Shown: piece by piece, positions 24,642 through 33,129 of the stretch
Layout: every line of letters begins with the position of its first letter
Numbering within the stretch: position 1 is the first letter of the stretch
The notes under the pieces: model-generated
What the model saw: only the letters and a program-made list of their open reading frames with translations
The model's database searches: none
What the model was told of the DNA's origin: nothing
NCBI RefSeq assembly: GCF_900188315.1
Contig: NZ_LT897781.1
Location: 1,364,001-1,428,000 of the forward strand
Reading direction: 5' to 3'
Source: Marinobacter sp. es.042
Lineage (GTDB): Bacteria; Pseudomonadota; Gammaproteobacteria; Pseudomonadales; Oleiphilaceae
DNA length: 64,000 nucleotides
Translations under genes and position numbers: made by a program

Positions 24642-25284
24642 GCAACCCGAGCCGCACTGCCATCAGAGCCAATTCAACATCACTGGAGATTTCCAGTTTC
24701 TCGAAAATCCGGTAACGGTAGCTGTTCACGGTCTTTGGACTCAGGCAGAGCTTGTCCGAAATGTCCTGCACTTTCTGACAGTCCACTACCATCATGGCAA
24801 TCTGCATTTCCCGCTCGGAAAGCCGGTCGAACAGTGTGAGCTCGCCGTCCTCGTCACGGTCACCACCGCCGAGCTGCTTCAGGGCCATTTTCTGGGCAAT
24901 TTCCGGGCTGATGTAGCGCTGGCCTGAATGGGCCATACGAATGGCGCGTACCATCTCTTTGATATCCGCACCCTTGGTGATATAGGCGGTGGCACCACTT
25001 TGCATAACACGGGTCGGATAGGGGTCGTCCGCACAGGCGGTAACCACGATTACCCGAATAGAATCATCAATGCGAAGTATACGTCGGGTTGCCTCGAGGC
25101 CCCCGATGCCCGGCATACGGATGTCCATGAGTACGATGTCCGGCCGCTCCTGGCGGACGAAATCGATGGAATCCTCTCCGGATGGCGCCTGCCCGATGAC
25201 GTCAATGTCGGGGTTGTCAGCCAGCATCCGGGTAATACCGGACCTCACCAACTCGTGGTCATCTACAACCAGTACCCTGATCAA
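24622..25284 (-). CDS. gacA: GacA/UvrY response regulator
   Basis: A 220-residue two-component response regulator. The receiver domain has acidic pocket D8/D9 and phosphorylation site D54 (VLMDIRMPG); a LuxR-type helix-turn-helix (about 150-210, LCLSPKTVNSYRYRIFEKL) follows. Its place directly before uvrC identifies it as the GacA/UvrY regulator, which in this class switches on small RNAs that titrate CsrA/RsmA. The sensor (GacS/BarA) is elsewhere. UvrC starts inside its last codons, so the two are translated together. Confidence 0.95.
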   Translation of the reverse strand: MIRVLVVDDHELVRSGITRMLADNPDIDVIGQAPSGEDSIDFVRQERPDIVLMDIRMPGIGGLEATRRILRIDDSIRVIVVTACADDPYPTRVMQSGATAYITKGADIKEMVRAIRMAHSGQRYISPEIAQKMALKQLGGGDRDEDGELTLFDRLSEREMQIAMMVVDCQKVQDISDKLCLSPKTVNSYRYRIFEKLEISSDVELALMAVRLGLLDADKV

Positions 25285-25383
25285 AATTCACCTCGCACAC
25301 GGCTTTCGGAAAACAGCGCGATTGTAACGTTTAGTTCCGGCCCCGGGTAGGTGCAAACACAAATACCGTGACACACCTGACGC

Positions 25384-25635
25384 TTAAGCCGGCACACCCA
25401 GCCCGGCGGTGTTTTCCACGGGATCGAACCAGACCACCAGATCGCCCCGGCGCACTGCAGACATTACCCTGCTCTGCTCGCCCATGGGGTTTTCGGTGTC
25501 GTTCAGTCCGTGGTACCGGGTACAGTACTCTTCAACCAGGCCCTGAAGCTGATCTTCGGTCAACAACTCGGTGTCGACGACAAATTTTTCCTGTCTGGGG
25601 TCTTGCTCTGCCTGATTTTCGGCGCTGTCAGTCAT
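25384..25635 (-). CDS. UPF0270 / YheU-like small protein
   Basis: An 83-residue protein if started at the ATG at 25635, which has AGGAG seven bases upstream; the frame is open for 32 more codons upstream but without a good start. The core (ELLTEDQLQGLVEEY, then SAVRRGDLVVWFDPVENT) resembles the YheU/UPF0270 family, whose members are small and of unknown function. It has no signal peptide. It lies alone between gacA and azlC, divergent from azlC. The match is from memory of the family pattern and the N terminus is longer and more acidic than usual. Confidence 0.65.
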   Translation of the reverse strand: MTDSAENQAEQDPRQEKFVVDTELLTEDQLQGLVEEYCTRYHGLNDTENPMGEQSRVMSAVRRGDLVVWFDPVENTAGLGVPA

Positions 25636-25776
25636 GCTATCTCCTGTAAATTCCCATGGTACGGATAAACACGCAGGGAATGAAGGTAACGAGCCGTTGA
25701 AAACCAGACAGGCTTCTCCGGCTGGCTTCAAAAAGCCTGACGAATTCTCTATGATCGCCGCTTTCTGACCGTTTGG

Positions 25777-26487
25777 ATGCTAATGAACCAGTCCGTTTTC
25801 AGGCTTACGTTGCCCATTCTGTTCGGCTATCTGCCGCTGGGCATGGCCTTTGGTGTGCTGTTCGCAACCCAGCTCGACTATGCCTGGTGGGCAGCGCCGT
25901 TGATGGGAATCGTGATTTACGCTGGAGCCGGCCAGATACTGGCCGTGAGCCTTCTGACCGTTAACGCTGGCCTGCTGGAAGTATTCATCGCGATGTTTGT
26001 TCTGAACGCCCGCCATCTGTTCTACGGGCTTTCGCTGCTTGGCCAGTTCAAGGGCGCCGGTTGGCGTAAGCTCTACCTGATATTCGGTTTGACGGACGAA
26101 ACCTATTCCCTGCTTACCAGTCGCCCACGTGGACCTGACCGGGCTCATGAACAGGAGGTGGATTTCCGAATTACCGGCTTCAACCAGTGTTACTGGGTGG
26201 CGGGGTGCGCAATCGGTGCATTGCTTGGTGACAATGTCGCCTTTGACAGCACCGGCATTGAGTTCGCTCTGGTGGCCCTGTTTATTGTTTTGACTCTGGA
26301 ACAATTCAAGGCCCTGGGAGAAGGCTTCCCGATCTGGCTCGGAGCATCCGCCGCGGGCGTCGCCATGCTGATTTTGCCGCCGGCACACCAGTTGATCGGC
26401 GCCATCGCCCTGGTCACAGCCGTTCTATTATTCGAATACCGGAGGCATCGTAGGCAAGCACTGCGCAAGGAGAGCAGCCATGGGTGA
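25777..26487 (+). CDS. azlC: AzlC-family branched-chain amino acid exporter, large subunit
   Basis: A 236-residue membrane protein with about seven hydrophobic segments. The family start is recognisable: LPILFGYLPLGMAFGVLF, then GAGQILAVSLLTVNAGLLEVFIAMF and NARHLFYGLSL (each piece inside the first 100 residues). AzlC with the small AzlD exports branched-chain amino acids or their analogues. Two in-frame ATGs lie six bases apart (25777 and 25783). It overlaps azlD by eight bases. The transported substrate is inferred from the family. Confidence 0.9.
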   Translation: MLMNQSVFRLTLPILFGYLPLGMAFGVLFATQLDYAWWAAPLMGIVIYAGAGQILAVSLLTVNAGLLEVFIAMFVLNARHLFYGLSLLGQFKGAGWRKLYLIFGLTDETYSLLTSRPRGPDRAHEQEVDFRITGFNQCYWVAGCAIGALLGDNVAFDSTGIEFALVALFIVLTLEQFKALGEGFPIWLGASAAGVAMLILPPAHQLIGAIALVTAVLLFEYRRHRRQALRKESSHG

Positions 26488-26809
26488 GTCCGGCTATCTG
26501 GCAGCGTTCATCGCGGTAGCAGCCATCGCAACCTTTGCCACGCGGGTAATTCCGTTCCTGTTTTTCGAACGGCATACAGAACACCCGCTGGTGCGCCATC
26601 TCGGGCGCTACCTTCCGGCGGCAGTTATGGCTTTGCTGGCAACGGTGTTCCTACAGCGCTCGGCGGACTGGTCTGGCTCCTGGATGGGGTTTGACGCCCT
26701 GCTGCCGGGTGCCCTGGTGGTCATCATTCACCTGTGGCGCCGTAATGCCCTGCTCTCCATTGCCGCGGGCACACTCAGCTACATGGCCATTCAGCAAGCC
26801 GGGATGTGA
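26480..26809 (+). CDS. azlD: AzlD-domain small subunit of branched-chain amino acid exporter
   Basis: A 109-residue membrane protein with about four hydrophobic segments. The AzlD hallmarks are ATFATRVIPFLFFERH near residue 15-30 and GRYLPAAVMALLATVFL near 45-60. It starts within azlC and completes the two-subunit exporter. Confidence 0.9.
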   Translation: MGESGYLAAFIAVAAIATFATRVIPFLFFERHTEHPLVRHLGRYLPAAVMALLATVFLQRSADWSGSWMGFDALLPGALVVIIHLWRRNALLSIAAGTLSYMAIQQAGM

Positions 26810-26820
26810 TCCGGCTTCGA

Positions 26821-27225
26821 TTACATCCTGTTTTCGAGGTTGGCGACCAGCCGGGAGTCCTGCAAGGCGGCGGTGCGGTGTTTGACCACGCCTTTGTAAT
26901 CCGGGCTTTCGATCATGGCCATGAAGGCGTCGATTGACGGGTAGCGAACCAGCAGCACCTGATCCCAGGATTCATCCGGGGGCGCAATCAGCGAACCAAC
27001 GCTGCGGCCGGACCAGATGACTTCTGCGCCGACCGATTTTACGCAGGCAGCCGCCTCCTCCATATACACCGTATAGGCTTCACGGCCAGTTCGCTCCGGC
27101 GCCTCTTCTTTGTAATTGGCCCGATCGCGGAAGCGCAGAAGGTTCAGCATCACTATGGGCTGGTCTTTCGGGGTATCCGCAAGGACTTTTTGCAGCTGTT
27201 CGGGGGTGGGATTAACGGCGTCCAT
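26821..27225 (-). CDS. DUF1330 family protein
   Basis: A 134-residue soluble protein of the dimeric alpha-beta barrel type. DUF1330-like features are PIVMLNLLRFRDRANY near residue 25, a central IWSGRSVGSLI stretch, and VLLVRYPSIDAFMAMIESPDYK, which matches the usual RYPSxxAFxxMxxxPxY block. No catalytic function is established for the family. It is convergent with azlD (11-base gap) and not obviously in an operon. Confidence 0.85.
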   Translation of the reverse strand: MDAVNPTPEQLQKVLADTPKDQPIVMLNLLRFRDRANYKEEAPERTGREAYTVYMEEAAACVKSVGAEVIWSGRSVGSLIAPPDESWDQVLLVRYPSIDAFMAMIESPDYKGVVKHRTAALQDSRLVANLENRM

Positions 27226-27386
27226 CCATATCCTCTTCTTCTCGTGGTTCCGGGCCTAACTATAGCCCAGCTCCAATATGCACACGCAAGCGATTTTATT
27301 ACCTTTCATCCAGATTGTTCTTTTTACTCTGACTGTTCGTACGGCTACAGTGAAGGAGACGCAAAACTCATAACCGAGAGGATGAT

Positions 27387-27848
27387 ATGGCTACCCTCAC
27401 GATCAACGGCGAGCGCTACGAGCTTGACGTTCCCGACAACATGCCCCTGCTTTGGGTAATCCGCGACGTTGTCGGCCTCAAAGGAACCAAGTTCGGATGC
27501 GGGATGGCTCAGTGCGGCGCCTGCACAGTTCACCTCAACGGGACAGCAGTCCGCTCGTGCGTGACACCGGTCTCTGCGGCCAGTGGCGAGATCACCACCA
27601 TTGAAGCCATGGCCGACGACCCCGTTGGAAGCAAGGTCCAGCAGGCCTGGCTCGATCTCGGGGTGGCCCAGTGTGGATACTGCCAGGGCGGCCAGATCAT
27701 GAACGCCACAGCGCTGCTAAAAAGAACACCGAACCCCGAGACCGGGGAGATTGTGGATGCCATGGCAGGGAATCTCTGCCGCTGTGGCACCTACAACCGC
27801 ATTCTGGCGGCGATCGAACGGGCTTCCGGCAAGGAGGGTGAAGCATGA
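27387..27848 (+). CDS. iorA: isoquinoline 1-oxidoreductase-type 2Fe-2S subunit
   Basis: A 153-residue electron-transfer subunit of the xanthine oxidase family. The N-terminal plant-type ferredoxin domain binds one 2Fe-2S cluster through C38, C43, C46 and C58 ([14 protein letters not shown]); the C-terminal helical domain binds the second through C96, C99, C131 and C133 ([18 protein letters not shown]). It overlaps the large subunit gene by four bases (ATGA). The actual substrate is unknown: related two-subunit enzymes oxidise N-heterocycles or aldehydes. Confidence 0.9.
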   Translation: MATLTINGERYELDVPDNMPLLWVIRDVVGLKGTKFGCGMAQCGACTVHLNGTAVRSCVTPVSAASGEITTIEAMADDPVGSKVQQAWLDLGVAQCGYCQGGQIMNATALLKRTPNPETGEIVDAMAGNLCRCGTYNRILAAIERASGKEGEA

Positions 27849-30178
27849 GCGCCGATGACAACTTGATGATAGCCAATGTGAGCCGTCGGCGCTTCCTGAT
27901 GGGGCTGGCGGGTGGCTCTGCCCTGGTGCTTGCGGCCCGTTGGGATGTGGCCCTGGCTGGCAATGAAAAGGCTCAATTCGGTGCCGGAGCCATGCCCGGC
28001 GGTTGGGTGGACGACCCGAACGTGTTCATCCATATCGATGCTGATGGCCTGGTTACCATTGTGAACAACCGCTCCGAAATGGGTCAGGGCATCCGGACCA
28101 GCCTGGTGATGGTCGGTGCCGACGAGCTCGGCGCAGACTGGGACCAGGTAAGGGTCGAGCAGGCCGAAGGCGATCACGACAAATACGGCAACCAGAACAC
28201 CGACGGTTCCCGCAGCATGCGCCACTGGTACCAGCCCATGCGCCGAGCCGCAGCGGCGGCCAGGCAAATGCTGGAGCAGGCGGCCGCCAATGAGTGGGGC
28301 GTGCCGGTTAGTGAAGTGCAGGCTGGCGTACATACCATCATTCACACGCCTTCCGGCAAGGAACTCGGCTTTGGGGAACTCGCGGCCAGGGCACGGGAGC
28401 TCGACGTTCCCGGGCGCAATGCACTGGTACTCAAGCGTGACGACGAGCTGCGATTTGTCGGCAAGGAAACCGGCCTCATTAACGGTGAGCTGAAGTCCGC
28501 TTACCCGAAAGCCATCGACGGTGAGGATATTGTCACCGGTAAGGCGGTGTATGGCGCGGATGTTCCCTTTGAGGATCTGCTTTACGCCGTGATCGCGCGT
28601 CCTCCGGTTTACGGGGCGACCGTTAACGATTTCGACGATACCGAAGCCCTCAAGGTGCCCGGCGTCCAGAAAGTTCTGGCGGTCGAGGGTACCGGCCAGC
28701 CGGCGGGCTTTAGCCCCCTGGGCGGGATTGCCGTGGTGGCGTCGAATACCTGGGCCGCCATGGAAGGGCGCAAGGCTCTCAAGATCGACTGGAATCTTGA
28801 GACTGCCGGCGACAACGCAAGCTATACGTCGGTCGCCTACAGGGAATCCCTTGAGAAAGCGGCGCAGGAACCCGGCAAGGTCGTCCGTCAGCATGGCGAT
28901 CTGGACACAGCTCTGGAAAACGCCGAAAAGCGTGTCTCTGCCACCTACTACATGCCCCACATGGCCCAGGCCCCCATGGAGCCCCCGGTGGCGACCGTAC
29001 GCATTAAAGACGGCAAGGCCGAAGTGTGGGCGCCGGTGCAGAATCCGCAGGCGACCCGCGATACCGTGGCCGGACGACTGGGTCTGGATGCGGAGAACGT
29101 GACCGTTCACGTTACCCTGCTTGGCGGTGGCTTCGGTCGCAAGTCCAAACCGGATTTTGCTATTGAAGCGGCCAGTATCGCCGAGGCTTTCAACGGTCGA
29201 CCGGTCCGGTTGCAGTGGTCACGGGAAGACGATATTCACCACGCCTACTTCCACGCCGTGTCTGTAGATTATCTCGAGGCGGGGCTGGACAACAACGGGC
29301 AGGCTACCGGCTGGCTTCACCGGACCCTGTCACCCAGTATCGGCTCGCTGTTCGCGCCCGATCCGAAACACAAGGGCGAGTTTGAGCTGGGCATGGGCTT
29401 CAACACCATGCCGTTCTCGGTGCCGGCCCTGAGGCTGGAAAACCCGCCTGCGCCCGCCAATGTTCGAATCGGCTGGTTCCGCGCGGTCTACAACCTGCCC
29501 CATGCCTGGGCGATCCAGAGCTTTGCCCATGAGATGGCTGTAGCCGCCGGCAAGGACCATCGCGATTACGTGCTGGACCTGCTCGGCCCGGACCGGAAGA
29601 TCCACAATCTCACGGTGGGCGATGGCTGGAATTATGGCGAAGACCCGGATCTCTACCCTATCGACATCGGGCGCATGCGCAATGTAATCGAGCGGGTAAC
29701 CAGAGAGGCGGACTGGGGTAAATCCACCGGCAAGAATCGGGGGTTGGGCCTTGCCTTCCACCATAGCTTTGTGTCGTACACCGCGATTGTCTTTGATGTG
29801 GAAGTGGATGATCAGGGTGAACTCATCATCCACCGGGCAGACATTGCCTTCGACTGCGGCCCGCAGGCCAACCCGGAGCGGATTCGCTCCCAGCTGGAAG
29901 GCGCCATAGTGATGGGCATTGGCATCGCGCTGCAAAGCGAGGTGACGTTCGAAGACGGCGTGGCGCAGCAGGGTAACTTCGACAAGTACCTAATCCCGCG
30001 CATGCCGGATGCCCCAGCGACACTGAGGGTTCATCTGGTGGACAATCCGGGCGAAGCCATGGGGGGCGTTGGTGAACCTGGCCTGCCCCCGGTAGCGCCC
30101 GCGCTGTGCAATGCGATCTATGCCGCAACCGGCAAACGCATCCGGCGGTTGCCCGTTGGCGACCAACTGAAAGCCTGA
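27845..30178 (+). CDS. iorB: isoquinoline 1-oxidoreductase-type molybdopterin subunit (TAT-exported)
   Basis: A 777-residue catalytic subunit of the molybdenum hydroxylase family. The N terminus is a twin-arginine signal (SRRRFLMGL at 13-21, then a hydrophobic run ending near ALAG), so the folded enzyme is probably exported to the periplasm with its small subunit. Molybdopterin-domain features include the glycine-rich loop [14 protein letters not shown] near 425 and the active-site glutamate in [13 protein letters not shown] near 745. A typical IorB/aldehyde dehydrogenase layout is kept to the end. No cytochrome or XdhC-like maturation gene follows, so the electron acceptor is not evident. 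A strong terminator follows. Confidence 0.9.
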   Translation: MSADDNLMIANVSRRRFLMGLAGGSALVLAARWDVALAGNEKAQFGAGAMPGGWVDDPNVFIHIDADGLVTIVNNRSEMGQGIRTSLVMVGADELGADWDQVRVEQAEGDHDKYGNQNTDGSRSMRHWYQPMRRAAAAARQMLEQAAANEWGVPVSEVQAGVHTIIHTPSGKELGFGELAARARELDVPGRNALVLKRDDELRFVGKETGLINGELKSAYPKAIDGEDIVTGKAVYGADVPFEDLLYAVIARPPVYGATVNDFDDTEALKVPGVQKVLAVEGTGQPAGFSPLGGIAVVASNTWAAMEGRKALKIDWNLETAGDNASYTSVAYRESLEKAAQEPGKVVRQHGDLDTALENAEKRVSATYYMPHMAQAPMEPPVATVRIKDGKAEVWAPVQNPQATRDTVAGRLGLDAENVTVHVTLLGGGFGRKSKPDFAIEAASIAEAFNGRPVRLQWSREDDIHHAYFHAVSVDYLEAGLDNNGQATGWLHRTLSPSIGSLFAPDPKHKGEFELGMGFNTMPFSVPALRLENPPAPANVRIGWFRAVYNLPHAWAIQSFAHEMAVAAGKDHRDYVLDLLGPDRKIHNLTVGDGWNYGEDPDLYPIDIGRMRNVIERVTREADWGKSTGKNRGLGLAFHHSFVSYTAIVFDVEVDDQGELIIHRADIAFDCGPQANPERIRSQLEGAIVMGIGIALQSEVTFEDGVAQQGNFDKYLIPRMPDAPATLRVHLVDNPGEAMGGVGEPGLPPVAPALCNAIYAATGKRIRRLPVGDQLKA

Positions 30179-30185
30179 AAGTGAT

Positions 30186-30214
30186 CAGGGCCCCTCGGGG
30201 CCCTGTTTTTTTTT
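30186..30214 (+). terminator. intrinsic terminator of the ior operon
   Basis: An 8-9 bp GC-rich stem (CAGGGCCC pairing with GGGCCCTG) with a tiny loop, followed by nine Ts, eight bases after the iorB stop codon. Confidence 0.93.
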
Positions 30215-30332
30215 AACGCCACCCCCCCTTTCCGCCCCATACCTTCGTGGTATTCCCATAGCATCCTAGCTTTCTCCCCGCTTATAATTCAGGTGAACCC
30301 AGTCATTCTCCTCTACCCGACGGCCACCCTTG

Positions 30333-31280
30333 ATGACCCTGATCGATCTGTTCCTGCAAACCATGGAAACCACGCTGCCCGTGTTTGCCATGGTGTTTAT
30401 CGGCCTGGGACTTCGCCGGATCGGCTGGATCGACAATGCGTTTGTGAATACTGCTTCGGCGCTGGTGTTCAGGGCCACCCTGCCGACCTTGGTATTTTTG
30501 AGCATCATCCGGGCCGATCTGGATACCGCGTTCAATCCTGGCCTTCTGGTCTTCTACCTGGTCGCGACTCTGGGGAGTTTCGCCATCACCTGGCTCTGGG
30601 CCCGCTGGCGTGTGGTTCGGGAGGATCGTGGCGTTTACGTGCAGGGCGCGTTTCGGGGTAACTGCGGAATCGTAGGCCTGGCGCTTGCCGCCAATCTCTA
30701 CGGCGACTTCGGCCTGTCGGCAGGTGGCATCCTGCTTGGCCTGGTGATCATCTCCTACAACATACTTTCGGTGATCGTGCTGGTGGCCTACCAACCGGGG
30801 CAAACAACGGACTGGACGAAGATCTTCCACGACATCATCCGCAACCCGCTCATCCTGGCAGTCTTCGTGGCGATTCCCTTCGCCGCCCTGGATATCTCAC
30901 TGCCGGGCTGGGTCATGACCAGCGGCGATTACTTTGCCTCACTCACGCTGCCCCTGGCGCTGCTTTGCATCGGCGCAACCGTATCCCTGAGCGCCATCCG
31001 GAGTGACAGCAAAACGGCCTTGGGTTCCAGCCTGTTCAAGATGGTGATATTGCCGGCGCTCTGCACGGCTGCAGCGTGGCTGGTCGGTTTTCGGGGTTCC
31101 GAGCTGGGCCTGATGTTCCTGTTCTTCGCCAGCCCGACGGCGGCCGCCAGTTTCGTGATGGTGAAGGCGCTGGGCGGTAATGACCGGTTGGCGGCCAATA
31201 TCATCGCCCTGACGACCCTTCTGGCAAGCATTACTGTCACTCTGGGAGTCTTCGTGCTTCGCAGTACCGGCCTGATCTAG
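30333..31280 (+). CDS. AEC-family (auxin efflux carrier-like) transporter
   Basis: A 315-residue inner-membrane transporter with about ten hydrophobic segments in two repeated halves. The N-terminal half starts FLQTMETTLPVFAMVFIGLGLRR (in two pieces: FLQTMETTLPVFAMVF, IGLGLRR), and a QGAFRGNCGIVGLALA stretch near residue 110 matches the AEC family consensus. Bacterial members move small organic acids such as malate or malonate; the substrate here cannot be told. The ATG at 30333 is preferred to an in-frame TTG just before it. A TATAAT-like box lies upstream near 30283. It is convergent with the fructosamine kinase gene, overlapping it by four bases. Confidence 0.85.
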   Translation: MTLIDLFLQTMETTLPVFAMVFIGLGLRRIGWIDNAFVNTASALVFRATLPTLVFLSIIRADLDTAFNPGLLVFYLVATLGSFAITWLWARWRVVREDRGVYVQGAFRGNCGIVGLALAANLYGDFGLSAGGILLGLVIISYNILSVIVLVAYQPGQTTDWTKIFHDIIRNPLILAVFVAIPFAALDISLPGWVMTSGDYFASLTLPLALLCIGATVSLSAIRSDSKTALGSSLFKMVILPALCTAAAWLVGFRGSELGLMFLFFASPTAAASFVMVKALGGNDRLAANIIALTTLLASITVTLGVFVLRSTGLI

Positions 31281-32050
31281 GCCCTGCCCCGGCCTATTGC
31301 TTCAATCGCGGCAAAACCAGCCTGGCAACCCTCCAGGTAACCAACTCCAAACAGGTTGTAGTGGTTCAGGTAATGGTAGAGGTTGTAGACCTCACGCTTG
31401 ATGCCATAAACCGGTGTTCGTGGGTAACACGAGTCGTAGGCCCGGTAGAATGCTTCGTCGAAACCACCAAACATCTGTGTCATGGCGATATCCGCTTCAC
31501 GATCACCGCAGTAGACGGCCGGGTCAATCAGCCAGGGGCTGTCAGTACCATAGAGCACGTTACCATTCCAGAGATCACCATGGAGCAGGCTCGGGTGCTC
31601 ACAGTGGGCGTTAAGCCAGTCAGCCAGCAAGCCCCCGTGCTGGTCCAATATCTGTTCGAAGCGAGTCCTCTGGCTGGCGTCACGAATACGTGAGACCTGG
31701 TAGCCAAGGCGGTCGTGGACAAAAAACTCACCCCAGTTGTCGCACCAGCGATTGGGTTGCGGTGCCAGGCCAATGTAATTGTCCCTGCCCCAGCCGTACG
31801 CCCCCTGACGCAGGGCATGCATTCTGGCCAGCCCTTCACCCAGCACCTCCCGCGCCCGATCTGAGCCACCGGAAGACCGGATGGCGGTGATTTCGAGTTC
31901 CGTTTCGTTCACCCGATAAACGTGCGGTACACCGACGTCAGTCACCCCGGCCTCATCAAGCGCCCTGGCAAGGCGTTCCAATCCCTCTGCCTCGCAAACC
32001 AGGGCATCGGCATAACCAGTCGCATTGTGTTTCAGGTGGGTAGAGGCCAT
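31277..32050 (-). CDS. fructosamine/ketosamine kinase family protein
   Basis: A 257-residue kinase of the Fn3K family, thought to phosphorylate sugar-derived adducts on proteins or amines so that they fall off (deglycation). The start at 32050 (MASTHLKH) has AAGGAGAGA upstream; the open frame continues another 32 codons but without family similarity. The kinase-like motifs are present: LLHGDLWNGNVLY (catalytic loop) near 168 and PWLIDPAVYCGDREADIAM (metal-binding Asp) near 187, with the family mark YNLYHYLNHYNLFG close to the C terminus. It is divergent from acyP. Confidence 0.9.
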   Translation of the reverse strand: MASTHLKHNATGYADALVCEAEGLERLARALDEAGVTDVGVPHVYRVNETELEITAIRSSGGSDRAREVLGEGLARMHALRQGAYGWGRDNYIGLAPQPNRWCDNWGEFFVHDRLGYQVSRIRDASQRTRFEQILDQHGGLLADWLNAHCEHPSLLHGDLWNGNVLYGTDSPWLIDPAVYCGDREADIAMTQMFGGFDEAFYRAYDSCYPRTPVYGIKREVYNLYHYLNHYNLFGVGYLEGCQAGFAAIEAIGRGRA

Positions 32051-32135
32051 CAGCGTTCTCTCTCCTTGAAGTCGTCGTGCCCGAACCGGTAGATTGAAAT
32101 AAAGCCTGACACGACAGAACGAGCGGGAGCAAACC

Positions 32136-32411
32136 ATGGATACCAAACGCTGGCAACTTCTGATATCCGGCCGCGTACAGGGGGTCTACTATCGCGCCTC
32201 CACGGAACAGAAGGCCTCTTCCCTGGGCTTGACGGGGTTCGCTCGCAATCTGCCCGATGGACGAGTTGAGATTGTGGCCGAAGGCCCGGAGGAACGCCTG
32301 AACGAACTCAGAATCTGGTGCGCCGAAGGCCCACCGGATGCGCGTGTGGATGCGGTGGATATTGCGCCGGAGTCGCCAACCAGCGAGTTCAAGGATTTCA
32401 GCATTCGATGA
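32136..32411 (+). CDS. acyP: acylphosphatase
   Basis: A 91-residue enzyme hydrolysing acyl phosphates such as carbamoyl- and 1,3-bisphosphoglycerate. Both catalytic residues are in place: the Arg of [12 protein letters not shown] and the Asn of [12 protein letters not shown], as well as the family core GPEERLNEL. Length is typical. Its TGA overlaps a possible ATG (32408) of the downstream methyltransferase gene. Confidence 0.95.
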   Translation: MDTKRWQLLISGRVQGVYYRASTEQKASSLGLTGFARNLPDGRVEIVAEGPEERLNELRIWCAEGPPDARVDAVDIAPESPTSEFKDFSIR

Positions 32412-32437
32412 ACACCCCTCTTGCGAAAGGTTGGAGC

Positions 32438-33040
32438 ATGCAAAAAGACAAGCCGTTTTCTCAAGCCTGCGAGAATAACAAAGCGCCGATTCTGGAAAAA
32501 ATTGTCGAGCTTTTCAAACAGCCGGGCACCATTCTGGAAATCGGCACGGGCACGGGCCAGCACGCCGTTCACTTTGCCGCTCACCTACCCCACGTGGTTT
32601 GGCAGCCCACCGATCACCCTCAGAACGCCCAGCTTTCCCGGGCGTGGATAGACGATGCCCATCTTACAAATATCAACCCGCCCATTGCCCTGGAGGTATT
32701 GAACGGAGATTGGTCCAGCCTGCCCGCCATCGACGGCGCGTTCTCCGCCAATACGGCGCATATCATGGCCTGGGAAGAAGTGCAGGCAATGTTTCGCGGC
32801 CTCGCGGAGGCCCTACCCAGGGGCGCAATCTTCTGCCTCTATGGGCCTTTCAGCTATGGCGGTCGGCACACCAGTGAAAACAATGTACGGTTCGACCTGT
32901 CGCTTAGAACACAGGCGCCGCATATGGGAATTCGGGATATGGAGGATCTCGAGGCTCTGGGTGAAGCAACTGGTCTGAAGCTTGAAAATGATTTCGGGAT
33001 GCCGGCTAATAATCGGTTGTTGGTTTGGCGGCGAACTTGA
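32438..33040 (+). CDS. DUF938 family SAM-dependent methyltransferase
   Basis: A 200-residue protein of the DUF938 family, annotated as a class I methyltransferase of unknown target. The family N terminus is KPFSQACENNKAPILE, followed by motif I ILEIGTGTGQHAVHFA and the conserved block YGPFSYGGRHTSENN. The ATG at 32438 has AAAGG at correct distance; an alternative ATG at 32408 would overlap the acylphosphatase stop in an ATGA junction and add ten residues. Co-transcription with acyP is likely either way. Confidence 0.88.
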   Translation: MQKDKPFSQACENNKAPILEKIVELFKQPGTILEIGTGTGQHAVHFAAHLPHVVWQPTDHPQNAQLSRAWIDDAHLTNINPPIALEVLNGDWSSLPAIDGAFSANTAHIMAWEEVQAMFRGLAEALPRGAIFCLYGPFSYGGRHTSENNVRFDLSLRTQAPHMGIRDMEDLEALGEATGLKLENDFGMPANNRLLVWRRT

Positions 33041-33059
33041 TACCAGAGCGCAATTGCAT

Positions 33060-33114
33060 AACTGGTCCGCCACCGGTCCCATTCATTTCCAGGGCGCAGC
33101 GACGGACCAGTTTT
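33060..33114 (+). terminator. inverted repeat, possible terminator between convergent genes
   Basis: AACTGGTCCG at 33060-33069 pairs perfectly with CGGACCAGTT at 33103-33112, which runs into TTTTCC. The intervening loop is about 33 bases, long for an intrinsic terminator. It sits between the convergent DUF938 and peroxidase genes. Confidence 0.4.
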
Positions 33115-33129
33115 CCTTACGGATGCCGG

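Noticed and set aside
27791..29110. A 439-codon open frame on the minus strand inside the iorB region
   Set aside because: It lies entirely opposite a well-supported molybdoenzyme gene, is rich in His, Arg and Gly as expected of antisense GC-rich codon shadow, and has no recognisable family.
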